A DNA stretch of 64,000 nt from Tetracentron sinense (taxonomy: Eukaryota; Streptophyta; Magnoliopsida; Trochodendrales; Trochodendraceae). Position 1 is the stretch's first letter, and the number at the start of each line of letters is the position of its first letter. Shown in pieces: positions 10,331 to 23,600 of the stretch. The position numbers were made by a program, and so were the translations under genes. Location: NCBI GenBank assembly GCA_015143295.1, contig JABCRI010000154.1, positions 20,441-84,440 on the forward strand. The letters run 5' to 3'. The notes below the pieces were generated by a model. The model saw only the letters and a program-made list of their open reading frames with translations. It made no database searches and was not told where the DNA came from.

Positions 10331-11262
10331 TTTTGATATTTGTTTCATCAAAATCTTTGATATATGGGAGTTCAACAATATGTTTTTTCTTATGTCAAAA
10401 GGTATTTGGAAAATCAAAACATATCTCTGTTTTGAGTTTATCTTCAAAAATTTTAATCTGTTATTGTAGTTTCCAATCATTGAGTTGTTCATCAATTCTC
10501 TTGTATTGAATTTCTTTTTTGAGAAAATAAATTTGTTTTTGTTTTTGAGAAATAAAGTTAATATGATAATTATTAAAGATGAAAAATTCTTTAATCATAT
10601 TGATATCTTTTATATGTGGTGAATTGATGAATTAGAAATTAATTGTTTGATTATCAATTACAGATTGAATTTCTTCATGGGTAACCATGAATGATTTGAT
10701 CAAAGTTATAAAAGAAAATCATAAAATAACTTCTCTTGTTAGATTTTTTACTAGTATGAATAGAGTAGAAATACATATTCCATCATTACATACATGAGCT
10801 TTGGTTAATTTGTAATTGATATTAAGTTGACTTCCAATTGCTGTGTGTAAGATTTCTTTTGTTTTTTCAAAATATTGAGTGGGAATTAATCCTTCTTAGA
10901 TATAAATTGAGATCTGCACCAGAGTCAATCAAAGCAATTGTATCAAGTCTATATTCCTTATTAATTATTATTGAGAGTTTTACTAACCATTTTTGTTTGA
11001 GTGTTTTTGTGATTATATTGATATATTCTTCTCTCTATTTTTCATTTTCTTCTTGATTTTCATCATTGTCAGAGTTGATTTCATGAGTTTGTGGTATATG
11101 ATTTTTTTGAGAAATTTGATACTTAAGTTTTGAGATTTCATATTGTGTGTTATTTTTTAAATCATGAATTTCATGTTTGAGTTGATTTATTTCATGTTGT
11201 AAGTCTTGAAGTGTAATATCCCTTTCCCAGGGGTTTTTGGAATCAAATTTCGTAAAGATATC

Positions 11263-11670
11263 CTATAAATTGTAAGGGGTGACTGGTTTTATCGGTTGTT
11301 TGCCTTTAAGATTGTCTTTGAGTTTAAGTAAACATTTTTTTTGAAGTTGAGGATCATTAATTTTATCAATGATATCCAAAAGGAATGTTTGTTCTTGTGT
11401 AATCATATTAATACTTTTAATACAATTGATACATTGACAATTTTTTTTAATTGGTTCAGAATCCGAAGTTTCAGAAACTGAATATTCTGTGTTTGAATAA
11501 ATTTCATCAATTTGATGTTCAGAATCATCACTTGAAATGATTAAATGTTTTAATTGAGTTTTAATTTCATTTGAAATATCCAAAGTATTAATTTCATTAA
11601 TTTTCTTCTTTTGTTCTTCAGAACAATTTGGTTTAGTATGACCTTTTTTGCCACAGTTATAACATATTGG
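11263..11670 (-). pseudogene. Zinc-knuckle region of the pararetrovirus polyprotein
   Basis: A CX2CX4HX4C knuckle (CYNCGKKGHTKPNC) lies at 11623-11664 on the minus strand. An acidic, Ser-rich stretch and a second Cys-rich cluster (CQCINCIK) follow. A Lys/His-rich basic stretch precedes it at about 11690-11930. In this family the basic-plus-knuckle region binds nucleic acid at the end of the coat domain. Confidence 0.7.
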
Positions 11671-11939
11671 AATTTTTTCTTGTTTTTTATGTATTTTTGA
11701 AGAAGAAGGCTTTGAGTGTGAAAACCATTTTGAAGATTTGGAATGAGGTTTTTTTCTATATCCTGTTTTGTATTTTGGTTTAGAAAATCTTTGTTTATAA
11801 TATTGATTATCTTTTTCAATACCCTTTTGATGATATTTATGAGATTTGTGATGTTTGGTATATTTGTGTTTGGATTTCTTATGTTTAGTATGAGATTTTT
11901 CACAATCAAATCTAAATTGTTCAAAAAAAGAATCAAGTT

Positions 11940-12720
11940 CTTTTCTGCTAATAACTTGATCTTTTTAAGTTTATCTTTGAGATGAAGTGCTCTACATAAA
12001 ATTATTCCTTCTGAATTGATGTGTGTGATTAAATCACCATAGGTTAATTTGTCATATGAAATTTCATCATTATTTTTGTCTCTAATTATTTCAGCAAATA
12101 AATTGGGTAAACCAGAAAGAAATCTTTCTTTCTAGTAAGGTTTGCCACAATCATCACGAAGCATAACCTTCGTGAAAAATGTATCTTTGTAATATCTAAA
12201 ATCTTGAAGTTTTTTACATTTGAGATTGTTGATAAGATCAGATGATCTATCTTTGATTTTTAAAGGATCACCTATAAAGTGTTTTTCAATAGAAAATATT
12301 AAGGTTGCCACTACATCCTGTATATCTTCACCATTGTCATCTTGGATTGTTGTTCCATCACTTGTGGTTTTATACGCATTAAGAAATATTTGTCTATCCG
12401 TGGGAGCAAGACAATGATCCCACCATCCTTTGAGTTGTCCTATAAATCCAGCAACAAGCAATTGAGCTACAGAATGATCAGATGAATCATGTCTATTTTT
12501 ATAAACTGTACTTACCATTGTCATTTCTTGAAGAAGATTTAAGATTTTATATTCTACTATTCCATCAATATTCCATTCATAGATAGATTCACTATGATAG
12601 GAAGCTTGTTTAAATTGATTACGTTTCTCGATTTGGATATCTGGATTTGTAGGTCTTGGATAAAAATTTTTAGTTGGAACTTGTTTCCCATCAATTCTAT
12701 TAATCGAATTGGTTACATTT
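11940..12720 (-). pseudogene. Capsid-like region of the pararetrovirus polyprotein
   Basis: The best-preserved part is 12132-12524, with the motifs FIGQLKGWWDHCL, FIGDPLKIKDRSSDL and LQDFRYYKDTFFTKV. These resemble the coat or gag-like core of plant pararetrovirus polyproteins. A stop at 12132-12134 falls where the protein should continue towards the knuckle. I am fairly sure it is structural; the family name is less certain. Confidence 0.55.
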
Positions 12721-13893
12721 TATGTAAAATTTTGTTCTAATTGATTTATATCTTGAATGTCAAATAAATTATCAGAATCAGATTCTAATATATTTGGTAA
12801 TTTTGTTAAAACTTTGATTGTATTCGATGAGGATTCTGGTATTTGTTCTATGATACCTCTGTGTGAACTTTCTGTTTCTATTTGTAGAGAATTAGGAACT
12901 TGAGAACATTCGTAAACAATTGTGTTTAATTGGCCAAGTTTTTCTTCAATTTTTTCCATTAAAGATCTTGAAGATAATTGTTTTGACATATCTCTTAGAA
13001 TTTCATGAGGTATAAAAATTGGTTTATCAGTTTGTGGTAAAGGTTTTACTATAGGTAAAATATTTTCTCTTTGAACTAAATTTTCTACTCTAGTTAATTG
13101 TGTTCCTATCGTATTCAAATGATGGTCTGTGTAATTATTTTATTCTATTATTTTTGCAACATCCTTAGCATGTGGTGCTAAAGCGTCAGTTTTAAGTTTG
13201 AAAGGGGAAGCTATAGTTGGAGTATCTTGATGAGTTAATTGAACTTCTTCTAAAAGAGGATGAATTGATTCAACATTTTTGTTTTTAGATGTTTGCCAAG
13301 TAATTGAGGATTTACTTGTTACATTGAAAGTTTTGACAAAAGAGAAATAGATTAAATTTTGTTCTGCATAAATTTCAAACCATTTGAAGAAATACATATG
13401 ACATTTATGTTTTCTTAGAAATTGATAGTATTTTTGTAAAATTTCATCTTTTTGTTTGTCAAAAGTTAAAAAATACCAATTACGTAATTCTTTGTTTTCT
13501 TTGGAATTGAAATCTTTTCAGATAAAATCTTTGTCTATTTCAAATTCAGCATCTATCATATCTATTTGAGATGGTATCTTAATTTCTTGAGAATCTTGCA
13601 TTTGAGAATGTGTTGGTGATAAAGGAGGAGATTGAGATGTATTTGACTCTGTTTCTTCTTGTTCTATTCTTTGTTTTGTTTTGACTGTATAAATTGGTTG
13701 AGGTATATCTACATTGTTAAACCTGACAAATTTGTTATTCTTGGTTTTGAAGGTATTGAGGAACAAGAAGATCTAGGAGATTCAAATTTAAACAACCTAG
13801 GATCAATATCATCTAATTTGAATTTAAAGGAGAAGTCAATGACAACTTCTTCATCAGCATATTCTATTATTTGATCTAAATTGTTATAATCTA
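12720..13893 (-). pseudogene. N-terminal part of the pararetrovirus polyprotein, broken
   Basis: Several open stretches in different frames (13709-13893, 13518-13766, 13140-13397, 12720-13118) form one broken coding region. The 12720-13118 piece looks like a coiled-coil linker (LEKIEEKLGQLN-type heptads). The region runs directly into the TyC LTR at 13894. Confidence 0.45.
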
Positions 13894-16640
13894 TGTGACG
13901 CCCCAAACCCGCGCCTAGGGAGTCAAGTTTCGAGATGCGCGTTCGTTTGTCAAATCACGCAAGCGGAAGACTTTACTCGCGAAAATGCGAGAAATTTAAA
14001 CATTTATTAGGGGCTTCCAAAAAGTAAATAACACCTGTCATCACAATAGCCATCATATAAACCATATACCTGTATTATTTACATCAAGTTTGTTTTACAA
14101 AAGTAGGTGCCTCTATCACGCCGGGTACAGTTTGTACAAGCTTCCAAAATGTCCAATTGGACTTTTCATTTACTGGTCAGCAGCGTCGAGATCTGCTGAC
14201 ATAAAAAGTCAGTGAGCTATGAAGCCCAATAAAACCACAATCCTTCTAAGCTATTTTCCACATAATAACACGCATCAATAATGATATAATAAACAATTTA
14301 ATTGCATATTACTGTAAAATAGAATAGTATATAATAAACTGTGACCCATGGTCACTTAGGGTTACGTCACCCTAACAAAGGGTCCCAACCTCACATTACT
14401 TTTCAATCATGGGATTCAGTTATGAATGTATTCATATTACCAAGTTATCATTTCGATCATCAATCATGTCTCATTTCGAGTCCTGAGACTCTATAATTTG
14501 GCAACAACCCACAAAATTTATCTTATAGTCTCTAAATCATAACCATATCTGGAGCCATTTAGACACACACACACAGTTCCGGCATTCACCCGAACACAAC
14601 CAAACCTTGGCTGTACCAACCCAACTCACCTGGAATCCGACGATTTCATACCGAACCCTGAGTACACCAATTCAAACAAATATACCAACCCCGAGTATAC
14701 CAACTCAAACCACTTCATATCCGAAGCTTACACACACAACATAGGCATTCGCCCAATAAGGACATACTTTTCCATTCAATTAACTGGCTACATCTACCGT
14801 GTATTCGCTGCCATTGCCCTGGGTATTAGTCAAGAAGGAATCTCAACCAACCTGCCTACCGTCATCTTCTGGCTAGTTTACGGAGGAACCCCGACATCTA
14901 TACCAATGCCGCCATCTCCTGACGTTCCACAAAGGAGGAACCCCGATAGACAGGGTGCCGACATCTTCTGACCCACTCAGAGAGGAACCCCAGACTATAA
15001 ACTATCTGATGTTCAGCCACTTTAAACTCCCTAAGACTCCGACAACTCCTGACTATCAGTCACGGAGGAACAACGGGCCATGCAGGACACCGCCACTCCT
15101 GACCTAGTCCAAGAGGCACCATGGACGACCTAGAAAAACAGACCGACATCTCCCGACTATCAGTCACGGAGGAACCCTTGGCCTTATTGGACACTGTCTC
15201 TCCTGACCTACTCAAAGAGGAACCACGGACTATACTTACCCCTGGTTAGAATTTCTAACCACAGGTTAACCCCAGTTAACTTAAACCTCGCTTGATTAAT
15301 TGAATAACTTGGGCCTCACGCCCGTGAACCAAATCTGGTAACACACCGTCTCATTAGGGAACGTTTCCAGGCTAATGGATGTCTTCATAGCCTTATACGA
15401 CCTTCAAAATAACTTTTCGTCACCCTAGAGTGGCGATACAATTTACCCGGGACCCGATCTGGGCTCCCCGATGGTCCACATTAAATCACAACATCACATA
15501 GGGGTCTTCGACCCTTTTTCATTCACGTCAAAAGACATGCATATACTTCAGATAAAAGAATATAGCAAAATAAGGGAAAAAAGAGAAGAAAAGAGGGGTT
15601 TTACTTACTTCACGCTTTTCAAGATAGCTAGTGCAAAAATGGATGTCGATAACGCGTCCAGGAGGGCGATCAACCCCAAGATAAAGCTCCTCCCTCTCTA
15701 ACTTCCACTTTCTCTCTCTACCTTTTTCTCTCTCTCTCTCTACATGCAAATCGAGGGACAAGGGAAGAAATCAGACGCCGACAACACGTCCGGAACGTCG
15801 AAAAACCCTAAGGGGGCCTCCCTTTCCCTTTCTCTCTCTTCCTTTCTCTCTCCTCACTTTCTCTCTCTAAAATGTTGTGTGGCAGAACCTCCCCCTCTGA
15901 ATACAGAACATGAGAAATGGGGGAGGTTTTCCTCCATTTTATATAGATAAGGTCATGTGCATAGCACATGACCATAATAAATGGTCCCATTGACCAAGTC
16001 AACGGTTTGACCGTTTGACTAATTTTCCGCCTTCTCTCGTGTATATGGCCTCCGTGGTCCTACTTAATGACATCCGATTTTGATGAAACTTTAGGTGACC
16101 AAACTTGGGGCAGTCCAATACCTACTGTAAAAATTTTGGAGAAAAATACTGAGTTTTGATAGCTACACTTTAGTCCAGAAGAAAATTGCAAAACCCACTA
16201 ATTTTCTGATTTCGGACACAAAACACGCTGTCGCTTCTTCATATAAGACAATTAATTGCTGAAACGACAGACGATCATCCTCATGACCGATCGGCATGCT
16301 GTGGTACCAACCGCAAGGATTTCTATTAGAATCCCCAACAATTATGGAATCCCACTAAATCCAGAAAAATTTGGAATTTCCTGATTTTCTCGATTTTCTT
16401 ACAGTTAAGACTCCTGTGGTCTTTCGAATCGATACAGAACTGGAATGATAGGTGATCGTCCAGATAATCGACTTGCATATTGTGTACGATTTTTGAGAAA
16501 AAACACTGAAGTTTTACCAGTACAATCCAATCCTGAAAAAAATCCACTTTTTACCAATTTAACAAATAATTAACTAATTAACCTCCATTAAGGACCCATA
16601 AATACATAATTTTATTATATTAAAATTCTAGGCCGTTACA
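13894..16640 (-). repeat. TyC 3' LTR (2747 bp)
   Basis: On the plus strand it runs from TGTGACGCCCC to GGCCGTTACA; on its own strand it begins TGTAACGGCC. The bases before it, ATCTA (13889-13893), are the likely target duplication. A minus-strand TATA box (TATATAAA, 15938-15945) and a CT-rich tract (about 15690-15870) mark promoter and leader. Degenerate repeats containing GGAGGAACC occur at about 14880-15230. Confidence 0.88.
15938..15945 (-). promoter_or_regulatory. TATA box of the TyC LTR
   Basis: TATATAAA on the minus strand, inside the LTR and upstream (in element sense) of a CT/GA-rich leader. Confidence 0.6.
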
Positions 16641-16655
16641 ATCTCCCCTCCTTAC
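16641..16655 (-). promoter_or_regulatory. TyC polypurine tract
   Basis: The minus strand reads GTAAGGAGGGGAGAT directly before the LTR start TGTAACGG. Confidence 0.85.
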
Positions 16656-16694
16656 AAAAAATTTAGTCCTCGAAATTTACGTATACACAGTACA

Positions 16695-18179
16695 CTAGTC
16701 ATCAAATAACTGAGGATGATTACTCCTAATGACATCTTCAAGTTCCCATGTGGCTTCTTCTATGCCATGGTGTTCCCATAAAACTTTAACTAGCTTAATC
16801 GTTTTGTTTCGTAACACCTGTTCCTTGCGGTACAAAATTATCACTGACTTTTCTTCAAAAGTTAACTCCTCTCTGACTTGAATTGGTTCATATCGTATCA
16901 CGTGTGAGGGATTAGGTACATATTTTCTCACCATGGATATGTGGAATACATTGTGAACCCTTTCCAGCTCTGGTGGTAACGCTAAACAGTAGGCTACGCC
17001 TCCTATTTTAGCCAAAATCTCAAAAGGTCCAATGAATCGCAGACTTAACTTTCCCCGCTTTTCGAATCGTACAATACCTTTTGATAGAGAGATTTTCAAG
17101 AAGACATGATCGCCGACTTGAAACTCTAAGCCTCGGCGCTTTCCATCTGCATAGCTTTTCTGTCGACTTTGTGCAGATAATAAACTCGATCGAATCAACT
17201 CGATCTTCTTTGTTGTTTCTTGCACCAACTTAGGTCCCAGTAGTTTACATTCCCCTACTTCAGTCCAACATACTGGTGACCGACAACTCCTGCCGTACAA
17301 GGCCTCGTAAGGAGCCATTTGAATACTTGCCTGATAACTGTTATTATATGCAAACTCGATCATTCGCAAGTGATCATCCCAGTTTCCCTGAAAGTCCAGA
17401 CTGCAAGTGTGCATCATATCTTCTAGAGTTTGTATTGTGCACTCAGATTGTCCATCGGTTTACGGATGATAAGCTGTACCCATGTTTAGTTGTGTACCTA
17501 AAGCTTCCTGCAAGCTCCTCCAAAATCGGGAAGTAAATCGCAGATCACAATCTGACACAATAGATACTGGCACACCAAGCAGCTTCACAATCTCCTTGAT
17601 GTAAAACTTTGATAAATTTTCCAGGGTTATGGTATCCTTGATAGCGAGAAAGTGAGCTGACTTCATCAATCGATCAACTATCACCCAAATGGCGTCGTGT
17701 CCACTCCTTGTTTTTGGTATCCCCACCACAAAATCCATCGTAAGGTGCTCCCATTTCCACTCGGGAATAGGCAATGAATTTAACAATCCAGGTGGTTTCT
17801 GATGTTCTGCCTTGACTTACTGACAAACAAAGCATGGAGATACATACTCTGCAATTTCTCTCTTCATATCGTTTCACTAGTAGTTATTCTTCACATCCCG
17901 ATACATCTTTGTACTTCCAGGGTGCACCGCAAAACGAGATCGATGTGCCTCATTGAGCAGTTCATTCTTCAACTCAGGATTTCTAGGCACACAGATTCGA
18001 CCTTTGAATTGAAGTATTCCATCTTCAGATTCTTCAAAATCACCTATTTTTCCTTGAAGAATCTTATCTCTGATAACTATGATCTCCTGATCTTCCAACT
18101 GTGCTTCTTGAATCTTTTGTAATAACATTGGCTTGGCCTGAATACTAGCCAACTTGGCACTATTACCCTAGAATCCTAG
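16695..18179 (-). pseudogene. pol: TyC pol, 3' part: integrase and chromodomain-like tail
   Basis: The HHCC region is at about 17880-18010, the integrase core at 17460-17790 ([17 protein letters not shown]), its end at about 17400, and a chromodomain-like tail at 16700-16840 (VLWEHHGIEEATWE). Premature stops replace conserved codons: two adjacent Trp codons (TAG at 17877-17879, TGA at 17874-17876), a Gln in CQQVKAE (TAA at 17817-17819) and the Gln of HPQTDGQ (TAA at 17460-17462). It is interrupted at 18180 by TyB and resumes at 35529. Confidence 0.9.
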
Positions 18180-18873
18180 TGTCACGCCCCAAAATACCCC
18201 CTAGGAGTTAAGGGATACTTTAGAGGTGACTACGTGTACCTGTCAAACCATCCTGTAATGCAAGAGGCTAAACATAATATAATTCAATGAAAATCAGAGC
18301 GCGGAAACTAAACATAAGTGCGGAAGCATAAGCCAACTTTTCTTTTCTTCTATAACTCCAAGTAGTATTCCAAGTTAACATATACCAAATACAATCAAAG
18401 TAAAGGTGGACATGCCCACCTATCAAAATACAAAAGTAACTCTCTAATCCTCTCCTCTCAACAGTAGTCGAGGTATGGCCACACATCCAAGTCCCCATCC
18501 TCCTGAGACTGCCATGGGATAGGTGGCTCCCTCTCCTCTACATACTCCTCCTCGACCCAAGGCTCGGGGTCGAGAACATCCACAGTACCTGCCGACATAA
18601 AAGTACGGCTGAGCATGGAATACTCAGCGAGTACAAACTACTAGCTAACCATAACAATAGCGAAAGCATAACAACAGTGAGCAATACAAGATATTAATTT
18701 AAAGCAATAGCGAAAGCATAAGATACATAGCCATATCTTGACATGCGTGTATGAATGCAAAAACCTCGGTAAAACTCATGTCTCGGAAACCCTTTTCGTG
18801 TCTCGGTCAAATCATGTATGTGTATCGTGTCTTGTCTTGTATTTCATGTCTTGATTTGTTCTTGACTTGTATA

Positions 18874-19210
18874 CTTGTGAGCCAGAGGCTAGCACCCTTC
18901 CTTGGGCTACCAACCTCCTTGTCATGTTCTTGTTCCATTTCTCTTGTGAGCCAGAGGCTAGCACCCTTTCTTGGGCTACCAACCTCCTTGTCATGTTCTT
19001 GTTCCGTTTCTCTTGTGAGCCAGAGGCTAGCACCCTTCCTTGGGCTACCAACCTCCTTGTCATGTTCTTGTTCCGTTTCTCTTGTGAGCCAGAGGCTAGC
19101 ACCCTTCCTTGGGCTACCAACCTCCTTGTCATGTTCTCTCTTGCATTTCACTTGTGAGCCAGAGGCTAGCACCCTTCCTTGGGCTACCAACCTCCTTGTC
19201 ATGTTCTTGA
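18874..19210 (-). repeat. 69-bp tandem repeat, five units (LTR-a)
   Basis: Each unit contains GTGAGCCAGAGGCTAGCACC and GGGCTACCAACCTCCTTGTC on the plus strand. Because 69 is a multiple of 3, the repeat gives long open frames on both strands; I see no reason to call them genes. Confidence 0.95.
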
Positions 19211-20184
19211 TTCATTTCATATACAAATACAATCTTGGAAAAACCCGGTTTCATGCATGCATGCGTGCTTGTGTGCTTGTCAATAGTGGTAATCATGATG
19301 ACATACTTGAACGGGCGGATCACATGACTATGGCATTTCAATCCTTAACATAGTGGTATGAAAATTTAGGCAACATATAGCACATTTGAGCAATTTATCA
19401 TTTCTAAGAACAATTACACAATTTCTATTTCCATTTTCTTCATTAAGTCCATTTATCCCTTGTTTAGTCATTTTATCAAACACATAGCATGCAAGGTTCC
19501 TTAATGGTTCATCTTCTTCTTTTTAGTGCCTACTTTCCATCCAAAAATCAAGGTATGTTCATTATTGGTAAAGTACCCATCCACCATTTCCATCACACCC
19601 ATCACCCAACATACACCTCGGCATCCAATCGCCACATCAACCCCCACACACATCCATACCTTTTTCTTATCTTATTTAGGTTCATTGGAGATGATACATT
19701 TTATATGGGAGGCAAACATAATAGCATAAATCACATTTCATAAGGAAAAACCTAGATTTATTGCTAGGGTAAGTTAGTAGGGTGTACTAACCTTGAATCA
19801 AGGCTTGATCCTTAGTAGAAACCTTGATTGAAGCTCCAACTTGCAAGAAGAAAGATCCTTGCTTGAAGAAGGCTTAGTGTGGGGAAAACAACCTTGAAGT
19901 TGCCGTAGAAAACGCTGCCCTACCTTGGAGAAGGAGTCCCACACGAACTTGAGGTTGGATTTTCGAAATCCAAGCTTTTAGGGATGCTCTTGGGGTGCTT
20001 AAACCATTGATCTTACTCTCAAATGGAAAGGGGGTTTTGGAACCCTAGTTTCTTCTCCCTCTCTCTCAAATATCCCTAAGTGTTGTAAGTGAGGCCTCAA
20101 AGGGTCGAGCAAACCCTTATGGGTAAGGGTTTAACACCCAAAAGACGAAAACGCCCTTACTGAAATTTCTGCAAAAACGCGAAG

Positions 20185-20369
20185 ACCGAGCGATCGGTGG
20201 TTATGACCGATCGATCGGTTGCCTACCGAGCGATCGGTGTTTATGACCGATCGACCGGTCAAAAACTCACTCTCTGGAAAATTTCCCCATACAAAATTTC
20301 TGACCGCGCGATAGCTACCGATCGATCGGTTATGGACCGATCGATCTCTGATTGAACCGAGCGATCGGT
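20185..20369 (-). repeat. CGATCG dyad array (LTR-a)
   Basis: Seven units related to ACCGATCGATCGGT are arranged as in TyA, with the non-repetitive stretch GAAAATTTCCCCATACAAAA in the middle. The array lies upstream (in element sense) of a weak TATA-like CCATAAGG near 20115. Confidence 0.9.
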
Positions 20370-20581
20370 TCTCTATATGTCTGGACTGTTTTGACCATAT
20401 CTTTTGACTCTCTCGTCGGATTTCGACGATTCAACTTGCGTTGGGTTCGTCTTTCGAAAACGCACATTTCTGACGTTTCAGAATTTCCGATTTCTCCCTT
20501 ATTTATTAATTTGACTATAAAAACGGCCAATTAGCTACGAAGGTGGTATTCATTAAAGATGAAAAAGTCTGGGGTGCTACA

Positions 20582-20596
20582 TTCTCCCCCCCTTAC
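20582..20596 (-). promoter_or_regulatory. TyB1 polypurine tract
   Basis: The minus strand reads GTAAGGGGGGGAGAA next to the LTR start TGTAGCACCCC. Confidence 0.88.
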
Positions 20597-20691
20597 AAAA
20601 ATTTCGTCCTCGAAATTTGGACAATGCGTGCTTTACAATTTAAACAACTTAGCATAACAATTTGAAACAAAATTACAAGTCATACATAAAA

Positions 20692-23600
20692 TCATTCAAA
20701 CAATTCGGGGTGCTTCGCCTTGACTTCGGCCTCACGTTCCCATGTAGCCTCTTCTCGAGCGTGATGTTGCCATTGCACGAGAACTAGCGGAATAGTCTTG
20801 TTGCGAAGTACTTGGTCTCTTCGATCCAAAATATGAACCGGCTTCTCAACCAAAGTGAGATCCTCTCGAATCTCAACCGGATCAAGCTCGATGACGTGAG
20901 AAGGATCCGGGATGTACTTCCGAAGCTGGGAGATATGAAACACGTTGTGGACCGCCGCCATGTGAGCGGGCAAAGCAACACGGTAAGCCACCTCGCCAAC
21001 TCGAGTAATGATCTCGAACGGACCCACATATCTCGGGCTAAGCTTGCCTCTCTTCCCGAATCGCATAACACCTTTGGTCGGTGAAATCCTTACAAACACA
21101 AAATCACCGACTCGGAATTCAAGATCCCTCCTTCGGTTGTCGGCATAGCTTTTCTGTCTGTCTTGTGCGGTCTTCAACCTCTCCCGGATAAGCTTGACCC
21201 TATCCGCGGTTTGTTCAATTAACTCGGGGCCCAAAATCTTTCTTTCTCCCACTTCATCCCAATACAACGGGGATCTACAACTTCTTCCGTACAAAGCCTT
21301 GAAAGGCGCCATTTGTATGCTTTCTTGATAACTATTGTTGTAAGTGAATTCCACCAAAGGTATGTGATCTTCCCAACTTCCCTTGAAGTCTAGCATACAT
21401 GCTCGGAGCATATCTTCAATAACCTGATTCACCCTCTCGGTTTGCCCGTCGGTCTGTGGGTGGAAAGCTGTACTAAAGTCTAATCGGGAGCCCATTGCAC
21501 CTTGAAAACTTTTCCAAAACCTGGATGTGAATCTTGGGTCTCTATCCGACACAATACTCACTGGCACCCCGTGTAATCGGACTATTTCCTTGATGTACAG
21601 CTCCGCTAACTGATTGGAGTTGAATGTAGTCCGGTACGGTAAGAAATGAGCGGACTTCGTGAGTCTATCAACAACTACCCATATAGCATCGGTCTTCCTA
21701 ACCGTCTTCGGCAATCCCACGATAAAGTCCATAGAGATATGTTCCCATTTCCACTCGGGAATAGGGAGGGACTGCAAAAGTCCAGCCGGTCTCCTATGTT
21801 CGGCTTTGACTTGTTGGCACACCAAGCATTTAGACACATACTCCGCTATTTCTCGCTTCATGTTCCGCCACCAGAAATGCTTCTTCAAGTCCCTATACAT
21901 TTTGGTACCCCCGGGGTGAACGGTGTACTTGGACCGGTGAGCCTCGTACAAGATTTCTCGCTTAAGCTTCTCATCGGCTGGGACACATACTCTTCCCTTG
22001 AAAGTGATAATTCCATCTTCCCTCACCGTAAAGTCCTTACTGCCACTTTTAACTGACTTGTCTCGGCAAGAAAGTAGTTCGGCATCCATTTCCTGCAACT
22101 CCTGGATCATGCTCAACATAAATGGCCTAACTGTGATGTTAGCCATTACCGGCCCATAGGTAGGGAGACTAAAACTGATGTCGAGGTTGGATGCATCCTC
22201 CAGCAATCTCCACTCCTTCAGCATCATATGCGCCAAAAGTCCAGTAGGCTTCCGGCTAAGAGCATCGGCTACTACATTTGCCTTGCCCGGGTGGTATTGA
22301 ATGGAGCACTCATAGTCCTTCAAAAATTCTACCCATCTTCTTTGCCTCAGGTTCAACTCTTTCTGGGAAAACAAATACTTAAGGCTTTTATGATCTGTGA
22401 ATACCTCAAATTGTTCCCCATAAAGATAATGTCGCCAAATCTTCAATGCAAACACAACTGCGGCGAGTTCTAAGTCGTGAGTGGGGTAATTCTTTTCATG
22501 CTCCTTCAATTGTCTTGATGCGTAGGCAATGACTTTCTTATGCTGCATAAGGACACACCCAAGTCCGATATGCGAAGCATCGCTATATACCTCATAACCA
22601 CCATGTCCGGATGGCACAGTAAGGACAGGGGCTGTGGTGAGGCGTTTCTTCAACTCTTGGAAACTTACTTCACATCGGTCACTCCAACTGAACTTTGCAT
22701 TTTTCCTTGTCAAGTAGGTGAGAGGTGCAGCCAGACTGGAGAATCCCTCCACAAATCTCCGGTAGTAGCCTGCCAATTCGAGGAAACTACGTATCTCCGT
22801 GACGCTCTTGGGCCTCTCCCAACTCATGACTGCCTCAACCTTGGCTGGATCTACAAGAAATGCCCTCGACCGACACCACGTGTCCAAGAAATGCGACCTT
22901 CTCTAACCAGAACTCGCACTTACTCAATTTGGCATATAGCCTATGCTCTCTCAACATCTCCAGAGCAAGGCGGAGGTCTCGCGCGTGATCTTCCCGTGTC
23001 TGGGAATACACCAAAATGTCATCAATGAATACAATCAAGCATCGATCCAAGTAAGATCGGAACACCCGGTTCATCAAATCCATGAATGCCGCCGGTGCAT
23101 TTGTCAACCCAAAAGGCATGACAAGGAACTCGTAATGCCCATACCGAGTCCTGAAAGCCGTCTTCTGAACATCTTCCGCCTTGATCCTCAATTGGTGATA
23201 CCCCGATCTAAGATCAATTTTGGAGAAGAATCTCGCTCCCTTCAGTTGGTCAAACAAGTCGTCTATCCTTGGCAAGGGATAACGATTCTTGATAGTTACC
23301 TTGTTCAACTGACGGTAGTCTATAGACATCCTCATAGACCCGTCCTTCTTCTTCACAAAGAGAACCGGAGCTCCCCACGGTAAGACACTTGGTTGGATGA
23401 AACCAAGTTGTTGTAACTCCTCAATCTGCTTCTTTAATTCTTCAAGCTCTATAGGGGCCATTCTATATGGTGCCCTTGAAATCGGAGCGGTACCCGGAGC
23501 AAGCTCTATAGCGAATTCAATCTCTCTATCAGGAGGTAATCCGGGAAGTTCTTCCGGGAACACATCTAAGAACTCACTCACAACTGGAATAGCCGATGAG

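Larger units (their letters stand above)
8371..13893 (-). mobile_element. Endogenous pararetrovirus remnant (caulimovirid-like)
   Basis: This AT-rich block reads on the minus strand in the order: N-terminal region, a capsid-like region, a basic stretch, a CCHC zinc knuckle, then reverse transcriptase. No LTR, PBS or integrase is visible. The RT fragment resembles Caulimoviridae more than the neighbouring gypsy elements. Many stops and frameshifts break it. The 5' end is cut off by TyC at 13893, so any movement-protein domain is missing here, and the far side abuts an LTR remnant at 8370. Genus assignment (petu- or florendovirus-like) is a guess. Confidence 0.72.
18180..20581 (-). repeat. TyB left LTR (LTR-a, 2402 bp; 3' LTR of TyB1)
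   Basis: On the plus strand it runs from TGTCACGCCCC to GGGGTGCTACA. It is 69 bp longer than the other two TyB LTRs because it has one more leader repeat unit. It differs from both at 18800 (G, not A) and 18932 (G, not A). Confidence 0.95.

Noticed and set aside
18751-19353. Long open frames on both strands over the 69-bp repeats
   Set aside because: The unit length is divisible by three, so any open frame persists. It lies in an LTR leader, and there is no protein family match.
22540-23383. Plus-strand open frames inside TyB pol
   Set aside because: They are antisense shadows of pol with no independent domains or start context.
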